Positions 47,508 through 57,041 of a DNA stretch of 64,000 nucleotides are shown here, piece after piece (position 1 is the first letter of the stretch; the number at the start of each line of letters is the position of its first letter). The notes under the pieces were generated by a model, which was not told where the DNA came from, ran no database searches, and saw nothing but the letters and a program-made list of their open reading frames with translations. Origin of the DNA: Odontesthes bonariensis. Taxonomy: Eukaryota; Chordata; Actinopteri; Atheriniformes; Atherinopsidae. The stretch is from contig NC_134522.1 in the NCBI RefSeq assembly GCF_027942865.1, positions 6,726,849 through 6,790,848 on the forward strand, written 5' to 3'. Position numbers and translations under genes: made by a program.

Positions 47508-50500
47508 AACCTGTCTGAATTCATGGACATATAACTGTGTCTTAGATTATAGTCGGATCCAATTATGATATAACAGTCAGTTCTTACCAATAAGACTCAG
47601 ACTGATTAGCAGATTTAAAACAAGTTGAGATATGAAGTCAACAGAAGCTAAGTGCAGTTGTGAGGGTTTAAAGGAGAACTGCGGTATTTTCAACATTAAT
47701 TTGACATTTTTTTACTGGATGTTCGTTGATATTACTCCGCCACCGCTGAGAAAATAGTTTGAGCATGAACGAGCTGCCAAATAAAACACGACAGAAGCAA
47801 CTTTTCGCAACGAAATTTGATATGGATTACCAGCACACCAGTAACCACTCCGGTGAGTTGATGATTTTGAAAACGGACGTTTATGGTGCTTTTACGGACC
47901 TTTTAGGACATGCACATGACTTGCCGTTCTGAAGCAGGTTGAGATGAATCAAAATTAGGCAAATACCGGAGAGAGCAGTAAAATTCAAAAAAGCGGTGAG
48001 GGGGGTTCTAAAACATTGCAGACGACTCAGAAAAGAGGCTTAATGTTGAAAATACCGCAGTTCTCCTTTAAGGCCTCTGTGATAAGAATCATCTCCTGAT
48101 ACGAACCACGGCTCTGAAAGAAAAAAGGGGATCTGTTTGAAAACTCTTTCAGTCCACAGTTAGACAAACTGACTGCAGACAAGGTGCTGCTGCACAGCTC
48201 TCCCTTGAAGTGAAGGTCCAACTAAAATGACTTGAAACGGGTTAAAATTTGTGTCAATAAATCTCTGACGTGCAGGTCCAGTTATCTACGACCACTGCTC
48301 TCAGGAAGGGAGAAAAAAGAGGATTCATCAAAGTTTTGAATTCTTCCTCATTGCTGTTCAGTTACTGAAACTCAGTAACAGGACGGTGAATGTTTAATAA
48401 GTGTGTTCATCAAGGAATTATAACCATGTGGGTTTTATTAGTTTAGGCTCATTATGTCGTATCCTTACAACTTTCCATTAAACGTTGAACACTCTCATTG
48501 TCTCTTTTCTTACCAACTTTTAGCTGAAAGGTCGATGTACGGTCCGTCTCCTCTGGGTCGACCCTCTTCTGAGACCAGAGCTTTCCTCTCTCCTCCTACA
48601 TTAATGGACGGGCCACCTGCTAGACTGTCTCCCAGGGGTATGTAGACGTAAAGCAGTTTACAAAAATAAGCCGTTATTTGCAGCTCCGGAGCCCCAGAAT
48701 GCTGCAGAAAAAAAACACCTCTCATAATATCATCTGTGCCAGCTCAACACTCTCCTGATTAGCACTGCAGCATTTTCATTTTATGTGACAGACTTCATAC
48801 ATGCAACAGCATGTTAGACAACCAGCTGACAGTAGCATGGTGAGCTGTAGATGATTCGTGTAGCATGGTCTGTTGGCATGCCATCTGCAATGTGGGCTGC
48901 ACAAAGGAAAATAGTATAATATGATGATATGTCATGAAACTTAATATGTTCATACCTTCTTTGTCTCTCCTCCAATCACACTTATTCTGGGCCACACGTC
49001 TGTGGGTGATTGGTTCTGCTCCTTCTGCCCCCGTCTGTCACATCAACACCTTCCATCATCTCTACTCTCTTCCTTTTTCCTTTGGACCGTCTATCTCCTT
49101 TCGCTCCTTTCCTCCCCAGTGTCTCTTGGTCCAGGAGAGCCCCCAGGTGGCCAAGGAGAGATGGAGCGCAGCAGAGGTCCTCATTCAGACAACGGTTCCA
49201 TCTCTCCCACATGGGAGAGAGATCGCAGGGGTCCCCCTCCAGGACCCCCTGGACCTGGAGTACCCCCAGGTGGGTTTGCGTCCAAGGAAAAAGTCAAAAT
49301 ATTGTCATAAATTCTCTCGCCGGCCCACAACTGATCATATCAAGGATTATGACTGAGATCGTATTTACTAAACAGAAATGAGAACGTTTCCTCAGTTTGA
49401 TCCCGAACGGAGCAGGTACGTCTACAGGAGTTCGAGGCTGATTTTTCCTTTGCTTATCTTACAATTTAAGCAGCTTACTTTGAGGTGAACTGTGTGCTGA
49501 CAACATCGGCACCGATCAGTGTCTATGAGGATAAAGATTCTCTTCTCCCTCGCATATCAAAGAAAGAATCAGCTTTCAGTCTGTTGCAAAGAGCATTTAT
49601 TTTTAAATAAATGTCTTCCGTCTTCGAGGAAGATATTTGCATGTGGCACAGTTGCATTTATCCTGCATCATTAACCGTTCATCACATACGCCACCCATCG
49701 CTCTTTGTGCATGTGCACCTTGATTGTGTTGAGTACAGCTATTTTCTGCGTGCCTGAAATGTCTTTTTTAAAGGAACATTGACTTAAAATGGTAAATACA
49801 CAGGTATGGCTTTCAACTGTGACCATAGCTCCAGTTTCCATCAGACAGTTTGCATCGGGTCCTTCATGGAGTGCAGACATCTTTAAAAATGTTTTACCTG
49901 TGTGTGTTACTTCAAAAGTAACTATAGGCTGTTATTAAGGGGTCATTTCAGAGCAGGTGTGTACATAAACTGAGATCATGTGACACAGGTGGCCTTTATT
50001 TAACTTGCAGAACCTGATCTTGTGTAGGAGCTCCATCCTAAACGGGGGTGAACAGTATGCACGCACCTCATAGAATTATTTAAAATGACTTTTGAATTAT
50101 TTTTACTTCTGTCAAAGTTTCCTGTAACTGACTTGGACTATTTTGTTTAGTCCATTACATAAAATGAAAAGAAATAAATAATTTTAATGTAAATAATAGG
50201 AAAAACTTTATTACTTTGGTTATCTAAACAAACAGCAAACTATCTGCAGAATGAATACTGTAACGCAAATCAATGCAAATAATTAATGTACAGCATGCTT
50301 GGGCTGCAGTGTATCCACACAATCACGATGGGGACTGCTGCTGTAACTCTGATTCATTAATATTCTAATCATCATTATTAATGCAGCTGTAAAACCTTGG
50401 TTGTCATAGCTCGCTAAGGCAGAACTAAATAATTACAGGTGATGTCAGCCGGTTGGAAAATCAAATGAACTAGCGGCTAACATTAGCGTATTATCTAAGA

Positions 50501-51802
50501 CTAAAGCTCATGATGGTCTGTGTTGATCGATCTGCATCACAGACTCTACTGCTTTGGGATTATTCTGTAGAGCCACAGTGTGCATTAATGAGACATCAGT
50601 TGGCTCTGTGGTACTTCTTTTCCACCAAAGTGGTTCCAGTACATCAACCCATGTTGGAATAGATGTTTAAAGTTACGTAATGATGTTACTCTTGGGTGAA
50701 AAGGTACTCTGAACTGGCTCTAGCACCTTGCACGCGCCTGGTTCGTGGAGCAGTGTCTGTACATCTTATTGTTGAGCCTAAAATTACAAATAAAACAGCA
50801 GAATTCAACTTTTCCCGGCAGTCAAACTCAGCAGCCTCCAAAAATGTGTTAGATTTATTTACACATATGGAATGTATCTGTATACACCCCCAGGCTACAT
50901 GTTTCCAGAGCCAGGAGGTCCCATGTTCAGAAGACCTCCACCTCATCCAGTAGCTCTGGGCCTTTTGCCTCCTCCCGGCTCACTCCCACCTGGACCCCCC
51001 CATCCTAGAGGTCTTCCCCCAGGACCTCATCCAGGACCTCATCCAGGACCTCATCCAGGACCTCATCCCCCTGCAGACATGGCAGGTTAGTCCTGACTGA
51101 TTTTCTTTAGCTCTTTGGCACATTTTGAAATGGAAAAGCTTTGTTTGTTTCTCTTATTCAGACTCTAAAATGTTTGTCGATGCAGATGGTTTATTCAGAG
51201 AAAACAGTCTTGGACCTGGTGATCAGGGCGTCAGGCTGGTGAGTGTCTCTGTGTATGAGTACTGCACATCTGGACATGTAGTCCAGCCCGAGTTAATATG
51301 TTTTCCTGTTTCTGTCGTTAGTCCGGTCCTGGTGATCATAGGGCTCCCCCTGAATCAGATCCAAGGATGGGTGGTCCACCTCCTCCTGGACCCCCGATGG
51401 GTCACATGGATGGTCCCTTTCCTCGCAGAGCCCCTTATGGACCCCCTCCTGATTTCTATGCTCCCAGGGGGCCAGGAGGTCCTCCCATGATGCCCAGTAA
51501 GAAGTCGCGTTCATCTTTGAAGCTTGCTTTATCCTCACGCCTGATGGCGTCGGTGTAACTTTGGCTTCTCTTCCTTTTCTCTCCCTCCAGGAATGATGTT
51601 CCCTCCTCGCTTCGCTCCTGGTGGACCTCCCCCACCTCATCCTAATATGCCTTCCTACAACCCCGCTATGGGGCTTCCTCCTCCTCCTGAAGGCCTCCAC
51701 CCATCTTCCATGGGCCCTCCCGCTCCTCAGCAGTCCCTCCCTTCGCCACCACACAGCCTGTCGCTGCAGGAGAACACACCGCCGCCTGAAGATGTCATTT
51801 GA
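33200..51802 (+). CDS. mia2: MIA SH3 domain ER export factor 2 (MIA2/TALI), long form, 28 coding exons
   Basis: A TANGO1-family cargo receptor of ER exit sites that helps load bulky cargo such as lipoproteins and collagen into COPII carriers and binds Sec23 and TANGO1. The predicted chain is 2425 aa: signal peptide (about 1-27), luminal SH3 (about 33-113), a long acidic luminal domain (115-1626), one membrane segment (about 1648-1666), cytosolic coiled coils (about 1680-2090) and a proline-rich C-terminus (2091-2425). All 27 introns are GT-AG and every phase joins. Human MIA2 is 1412 aa; the extra length is nearly all luminal. A second start exon at 41022 gives the cTAGE5-like form. Exon lists are given in the sub-entries. 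gemin2 lies head to head upstream. Identity is firm. Confidence 0.96.
34174..39020 (+). CDS. mia2: mia2 exons 4-6: giant acidic luminal domain
   Basis: Exon 4 (34174-38422) is 4249 nt long with no stop, followed by 38533-38718 and 38920-39020. It encodes a Glu/Lys/Asp/Ser-rich, probably disordered chain. Embedded at its start are hydrophobic W/F-G motifs ([39 protein letters not shown]) and near its end [10 protein letters not shown]. Human MIA2 carries similar EWFGLGG and SYLGFGDE motifs. Three 201-bp repeats lie at 36435-37037. The Met at 34540 that opens a long frame is internal. The end of exon 4 and exons 5-6 become more ordered ([18 protein letters not shown]) before the membrane exon. 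Confidence 0.92.
36435..37037 (+). repeat. Three in-frame 201-bp tandem repeats inside mia2 exon 4
   Basis: The marker GCTGATAGAAGTTA begins at 36441, 36642 and 36843, an exact period of 201 bp (67 codons). Copies 1 and 2 differ at only a few bases; copy 3 has more changes, such as Lys to Arg and Phe to Cys. Each unit is almost entirely Glu, Lys, Gly and Val with a single [10 protein letters not shown] core. The near identity indicates a recent expansion, probably variable in copy number. Confidence 0.93.
41022..41123 (+). CDS. mia2: Alternative first coding exon of mia2 (cTAGE5-like short form)
   Basis: An ATG at 41022 opens a 34-codon frame ([17 protein letters not shown] then [16 protein letters not shown]) that ends in a consensus donor (GAT|GTACGT) in phase 0, exactly the phase needed to splice into the membrane exon at 41927. 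Vertebrate MIA2 is known to make a short cTAGE5 form from an internal promoter, with its own N-terminus and no SH3 or luminal domain. Joined to exons 7-28 this gives 833 aa, close to human cTAGE5 (804). The exon follows about 1.9 kb of intron with no other coding signal. Confidence 0.82.
41927..42204 (+). CDS. mia2: mia2 exons 7-8: membrane segment and 22-nt microexon
   Basis: Exon 41927-42058 encodes [19 protein letters not shown], the TANGO1-family juxtamembrane block (human LPEGMRPDSNLYGFPWELV), then the hydrophobic segment [16 protein letters not shown] with basic and His residues after it. It is followed by a 22-nt microexon (42183-42204, IKSRMYR). In short-form transcripts exon 7 follows the alternative first exon directly. 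Confidence 0.92.
42331..47456 (+). CDS. mia2: mia2 exons 9-22: cytosolic coiled coils
   Basis: Exons 42331-42419, 42642-42713, 43601-43711, 43820-43891, 44003-44107, 44303-44425, 44562-44732, 44971-45061, 45359-45426, 45520-45590, 45679-45780, 45897-45993, 46306-46373, 47371-47456. Heptad-like Leu/Glu/Lys sequence throughout. The last part matches human cTAGE5 closely: [72 protein letters not shown] and DKDPYALD. This region mediates binding to TANGO1 and assembly at ER exit sites in the family. Introns hold several retroposon tails and MITEs. Confidence 0.94.
45178..45336 (+). mobile_element. Retroposon 3'-end fragment with (CCTTG)n tail in mia2 intron 16
   Basis: The segment ends in GAAATGCGCTATATAAATAAAG followed by CCTTGCCTTGCCTT, a characteristic 3' end of fish L2-type LINEs and derived SINEs. 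It is in the sense orientation and ends just before exon 45359. The 5' boundary is approximate. Confidence 0.6.
46085..46200 (+). mobile_element. Second retroposon 3'-end fragment with (CCTTG)n tail in mia2 intron 20
   Basis: The same tail as at 45178-45336: AAGCACTTTGAATTGCC, GTGCTCTATAAATAAA, then TTGCCTTGCCTTGCCTT. A (TA)n tract lies just upstream (about 46055-46078). Two related insertions sit within 1 kb of each other in the same gene and orientation. Confidence 0.6.
46565..46734. mobile_element. Foldback element (about 60-bp inverted arms) in mia2 intron 21
   Basis: The left arm begins AATCATAAGAGCTTGAATAA and the right end is its near reverse complement (ending TTCAAGCTCTTATGATT), with complementarity running inward over GGACTAGAAGACGTTTGACC. 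It is a noncoding palindromic repeat; the superfamily is not identified. Confidence 0.75.
47461..47505. repeat. (AC)n microsatellite adjoining the exon 22 donor of mia2
   Basis: The 45-bp AC run begins four bases after the exon end, so the donor reads GTAAACACAC. The donor keeps GTAA but lacks the G at +5. Confidence 0.95.
47668..48071. mobile_element. 404-bp MITE with perfect 32-bp terminal inverted repeats and TTAA ends, mia2 intron 22
   Basis: Positions 47668-47699 and 48040-48071 are exact reverse complements of 32 bases, both bounded by TTAA. TTAA target sites are used by piggyBac and Kolobok transposases, so one of these is the likely source of mobility. The inside has no coding capacity. 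Perfect arms suggest a young insertion. Confidence 0.85.
48524..51802 (+). CDS. mia2: mia2 exons 23-28: proline-rich C-terminus
   Basis: Exons 48524-48637, 49120-49269, 50894-51085, 51162-51238, 51322-51496 and 51591-51802 (stop TGA 51800-51802). The first exon carries [20 protein letters not shown], nearly identical to human cTAGE5. The following exons are Pro/Gly-rich with many PPP and PPG runs that in TANGO1-family proteins bind Sec23 and so link cargo to the COPII coat. A 12-bp unit encoding GPHP is repeated four times at 51022-51069. Confidence 0.93.
51022..51069 (+). repeat. Four 12-bp in-frame repeats (GPHP) in mia2 exon 25
   Basis: GGACCTCATCCA is repeated four times without a break, the last ending CCC. 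It adds a (GPHP)4 run to the Sec23-binding proline-rich domain and is probably length-variable. Confidence 0.9.
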
Positions 51803-52610
51803 GACAGAGTTTCTACTTGAGCTGTGAGATGACTGGATAAGATTTAACGAATAGTCGAGGGGACACACACTGTTTGCCTCAGCTGTGTTTCCCCTTCAAC
51901 CCCATCCCTCCTCCTTTCTTCTGCCTTCTTTCTCACATTCATTCTCCCCCTTTGCCCCATCATTATCCAGCTGGTGTTGTTTTGAAATCCCGGAGGCTGC
52001 ATTCAGGCCTCTTGCGTAGCTGCGACCCGAACTGTACGTGGGTGTGGGGATGTTGCCACGGGAACCAGTTGCTTGTTAACTCAACAAAGGCAGAAAGTTA
52101 TTTTAAGGAGTTTTGTGTGTCAGCATTTCTGTGGCAAAGAGAAATGTAAATCATCAGTCTATCATGGCAGAAAATACATCCTTTAGGCCTCAAATAGATG
52201 ATTTAGTCGTAGAGTAATTTTAAGAAAGTTTGTATCATTGTTTACATTGATTTGACACACTCATCAGATCACGTCAGGGCTCGTTTTAACTGTGACTGAA
52301 CAGAGTTGATCTTAAACTCGGAATATTCCTGAGAGGTCAAATGAGTGAGGCTTCTTAAGCTCGAATCAAATTATGGAATTTCATAGACTTCCTACTTGGA
52401 TACAGCAACTTTGCCTTCACTTCAAAGCAATGAAACTGTGCTTCTGAACCTGTTACAGTGATTTACACACAGCCGAGGCTTGAAATGAGCAGCTCACAGC
52501 GGCTGTCGCAGGAAGTGAGACTCCCTCTGATCCAGAGAGACGAGACCTTTGTGAATTTTGTAAAAAAAAAGTGATGATTGATAGATGAATAAAGACTCTT
52601 AAATTGTAGC
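51803..52610 (+). other. mia2 3' UTR with AATAAA at 52588-52593
   Basis: Noncoding sequence after the stop codon ends in a consensus AATAAA followed by a GT/T-rich stretch, giving a UTR of about 0.8 kb. No coding frame here is credible. Confidence 0.6.
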
Positions 52611-55600
52611 TGTCTCCTCCATATTTCAATGATGTAATAATGTAAAAAACATTTGTGCATAGATTTAATACCAAACGTATCAGTGGCTCCCAGGAGGGAT
52701 ATAACATTGAAATGTAATTATTTGAAAATACTGTGTACAGCACATTAAATGGAAATGTTTTAAATATGTGTAAAGATATTTCAAAGCATAATTTCATTTA
52801 TTGTAATCTTAAATATACGATGCTGTTCATATACCTGATCAGACTCTGGTGATGTCATTTAAAACGTTTACATAATACAGCGCCATTTCCATAAAAATGT
52901 GTCTCCTGTAAACTGTGAATGAATGGAGATGTGATTTCAATATAAATAGTACAAGAACCCTTATCAAAGTTAAAAGTGCAATTTTTTGTCATATGCTCAT
53001 TTGATTCTTACAGTAAGTTGTGATTGCAGCAGCGTAAGACTTGTTAAATTAATTCTGAAATAAGTCGAAGATGAGAGAATGTCGACTGGAAAGAATCTGG
53101 GGAGTTCATCATCTATGGAAAAATAAATTAAAGATTCAGAGAATCTGTAGATATGGATAAGCCTTAAAAGCTGTACTAAATGGTGATCTTTGGATCTTGA
53201 TCGTGTGGACTCACGGTAAATTAACGCAGCTGAAAACAACCGGGAACAGAGTTTGCCGACGCAGCCGCAAAGCATGAAACCTTCACATTTCCCTTTGGAG
53301 ATCATTGATGTCCAACGTTGGAGCAACATTTAGCGCCATCCACACGTTCTTTACTGCCCTGCCTGCAATCCAGCCCCGTCATCCATTATAAACAACTGGA
53401 TTATTATGAAAAGAATATGTAAAATACACCCAAAACATTGAGCATCTTAGAAACTTGTGTTACTGTCATCGAATTTAAAATGAGCGACATTTATGAGAAA
53501 AAAAACAGTTTTCTTCTTTTTAACGTTTGATTTTGTTTAGTTTTTATTTAGAATGACTTTTTATCGTCACAAATTTGTTACGAATGAGTCATAAATATAT
53601 ATGTTGTGAGCTGAGATTTATATTTGAATGCTTGACATTTTTACTCATTGTGCTCTTTAATGTTTTGATGGAAGGCTAACTTTGGCCCAAAGTCTTTATT
53701 TGCTTTGTGGCGTCCACACCTAAAATAATTTGGTTTTACTGTGGAGAGTCAGAAAGACTGCAAAGCCAGCAGTCAGTGTGTCCTTGAGAGTTAAATCTCC
53801 AACACTTCATTTATCATTTACAGCTCACTCTGGACATGCCCACATGTTGGTAAATGTATTTTTCCTCATGTGTTAATTAGTAATGTACTTTTCAGATAAC
53901 TTTAAGGTCTGGTGGTTTTGCCCGTCCATCAGTTCCTGCCTTCTTTTTTATGCTTTTAGGTCGTGTAAAACGCTCTGGACACTCTGCTCCTGAATAATTC
54001 ATTCATATTAATGAGGGAACAACCTGCAAAGATGGAAGGGTCTGGCTTCCAGGGTCTCTTGGTCTGGCAGTGGACTGACCGAAGTAAACAATCAATACAT
54101 TCACCTCCGCCTTGCTGCCAGTGTTTTCACTGCTAAATCAGTGCAAAGTGAGACACTACGAGAACGTAGAAAACAACTTTTAATTGTAAAACCCATCCAC
54201 AGAATTAACAAGAAAGACACAAATGCACCTGACACATTACTTAACTCTCAAAAAGCAAGTCTGTTTGAATACTAACCACGCCCACCACCTTAATCCTTTA
54301 AAAACCCAACAATTTGCTTCACTTTTGGTTAAACGGTGATTGGAAAGTGGTCACTGAAATGAAGCCAATACTGCTTAAAGCTTTTACAAAAACAGCTCTG
54401 AACAAAGAAATCCGTCACACAGCAAAGCAACAGGATCAACTGTTGGTCATAAAGATGTATGACAGAGAGAAGAGAGGTAGATATGGAAGTAGTAAACGTA
54501 GTAATACTTTTGCATTTCAGCTGGTCGTATTAGGACTGCGTTACATTTGGCGTTCGGTTGTTCAGACATTTTCCTTGTGGTTACCGTGACTGACGAGTTG
54601 TACAGTGGCAAACAAAAAGAGGATCCATGTGAAAAGAAGATGTGCAGAAAAAGAGGAGTTAAATGCCCTCAAACACCGCATAAGGTCTGCTTTTTCTGTT
54701 CTCATTACCACTTCCTTCTACCAAAGCGTTAGTGGTGCAAGATAGTTCACTAATTCAACAGGAACTTGAAGTATTACTCTGAATTCTGAGCGTATCGACT
54801 GTCTTTGTCACACGAGTAAAAAACAACTCGACTGTCTTTTATACGGGAAAGCTGTCTAAAGCAAAAGAAAACTTTAAAATAGGATCATCACCTGACAAAT
54901 TGAAACATTATGATGTAAAATAACTGTCTCCTATAACACACATAAAAAGTACAGAAATGAAAAATATTTCATGGCACAAAAGATTCAGTTTCATAGCAAA
55001 ACCAGAGCTCATCAATGACCCTCAAGCCTGATGACAGAAAATAGTTAACTTACAGTTATTCACACTGTTAAATCCTGGTTGGATCAATCTAAATTTGTAA
55101 AAAAAAGAAAAAGAAAAAGAAAAAAAAAGCTCTGACAACTGGAAAACTGAGTTAACAAACAGTAAAACAGGTAAAACAATCCCAGTGTTCTGGACAAAAA
55201 TGTGATTTCCTTCTGGAAAAATTGCCAAACACAATGCTTGATGCTCTTTCTACTCATTTTAGCTCCGAGTACAACAAGTGAATTCACTGAGGACTACCTT
55301 AGAGAAGAAACTTTAATGTGGGCTGTTTTTGGACAGGAACCAAGCTGTTTAACCAATGTAAAAATACATGTAATAATTTGAAGATTCAACTCTAGATTCT
55401 CTTTAGAAGAACAGTTTCTATGAGGTGAAATAACTCTTATACAACTGTAGAATTATTATCAATGTGGAATTATTTGTCCTATTTTGGAGAAAAGTCAACA
55501 GTATAGTAAAAGATACACACAACAGTTGTGCATCCTTAAACTCTATGTGAAAGTTTGAACTGTTTTTATCATGACTTCCACTTTTCAGTGATGCTAAAAG

Positions 55601-56005
55601 TGTTGCATCACTACTTTATTTTCCTTTAAGGGGGGGGGGGGGGGTGTTACACGTAAAAGAAAAGAAAAACTGTTTAAAGTTTAGCATGAAAGTCGTGATA
55701 TGGAAGGTGTCGAATGTTGGTATAAATGAAAGGTTTCATCGTCAAATTATAAAATCCTGCATTGCCTGAAAGCATCTGTGGTGCCTGAGTCTGTCTGAAG
55801 GGATCAATAATGCTTCCATTCATGTTCAAACCCCTGAGTCCTTGCTGTGCAGCTCCCCAGCTGGTGTGACTTAAAGGCAGAGTTGTGGTCATTGTCAGCT
55901 GATGTTCAGGTGTGTGTGTGTTTATGTGCTTGTTGAATGCAACCATGTGTGTTTGACTGTACTGTTTGAGGTCATTGTGTGCTTTTCAGCCTGTACGTGG
56001 GTGTC
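52611..56005. other. mia2-brms1l interval, likely including the brms1l 3' UTR
   Basis: AT-rich sequence between convergent mia2 and brms1l. Minus-strand poly(A) signals (AATAAA read from TTTATT) occur at about 55614 and 53691, so the brms1l transcript may end at either. A 15-base G run lies at 55630-55644. An unassigned open frame at 55674-55946 (-) falls inside the presumed UTR. Confidence 0.45.
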
Positions 56006-56973
56006 TCAGCAGTTGAGAATCGGCCTGTTTCTGTCGGGTCTGAACGGGAACACGGGGCCGTCGGCTTCCGCCTTCCCTCTGTGGGGACCCAGCGTGGCCA
56101 CAGCCTGGGTGGAAAGAAAGAAAGAAAGAAAGAAGGATGGATGGATGGATGGATAGATACTTTATTGATCCCGAAGGAAATTCAAGCATCCAGTAGCAGA
56201 CATAAAACAGTGAAAATGTTTATACAATAATAAACACTTTAAAAACAATCTAAGAATTTAAAAAAACTGTTTAAGAATATAAAATATAAAGTGACCAGTG
56301 AAGTGACATGAAAGTGAAATATAAAGTGATCAGTGAAATTCCGAATTGTCATCACAGAGCTGTTGTACAGCCTGATGGCCAGAGGGAAAAAAAGAGTTTT
56401 TCAGACACACACACACAGCATAGGTGGCTGTTAAATGATGCTCACAAAAATACTGATCTCTGTAGTCACAGACACACTTGCCCACACACCTTTCTGATAG
56501 CTGTCCAGTCCTCCAGGATGTCCAGATCAGGCAGCATGTAGACGATATATGGACGTGAGCAGCGTTAAGGACAGTAGTTGGGATTTTTTTTTAAGTCGTA
56601 CCAATGTATGTAATAAAATAAACATCAAGGATATCAGACACCACAGAAGGTCGTCTTCTCTTCTTATCTGGACTTGAAGCATCTCGTCTCTTCTTCTTCC
56701 CTGACAGCTCGTCACTCCAGAGCTCTGAACAAACAGTGAGAGTCAGATGTGTTGCAAGTACCTGCAGCTGCATTACACAACGCAATCATTGCGTTACCTG
56801 ATGTAATATCTATGCTTTGTCGGTCCTCCTCCAGTCTTCTAATTTTCTCCTCCAATTCGCTCTGCACCGTATCAAAGAGCAGCAGCTTCTCACTCTGCAA
56901 GCACGAGTAACAGAGTCAGAGAGACTCCATCAAGTTAATGATACTTAAATAGTAAGGAAATTAGGAATTCAAA

Positions 56974-57041
<68 letters not shown>

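Noticed and set aside
55674-55946. 90-codon minus-strand open frame ending HLPYHDFHAKL
   Set aside because: Composition looks protein-like, but I recognise no family, its start lies in simple repeat, and it falls in the presumed brms1l 3' UTR. Left unassigned; a BLASTP hit or spliced reads into it would revive it.
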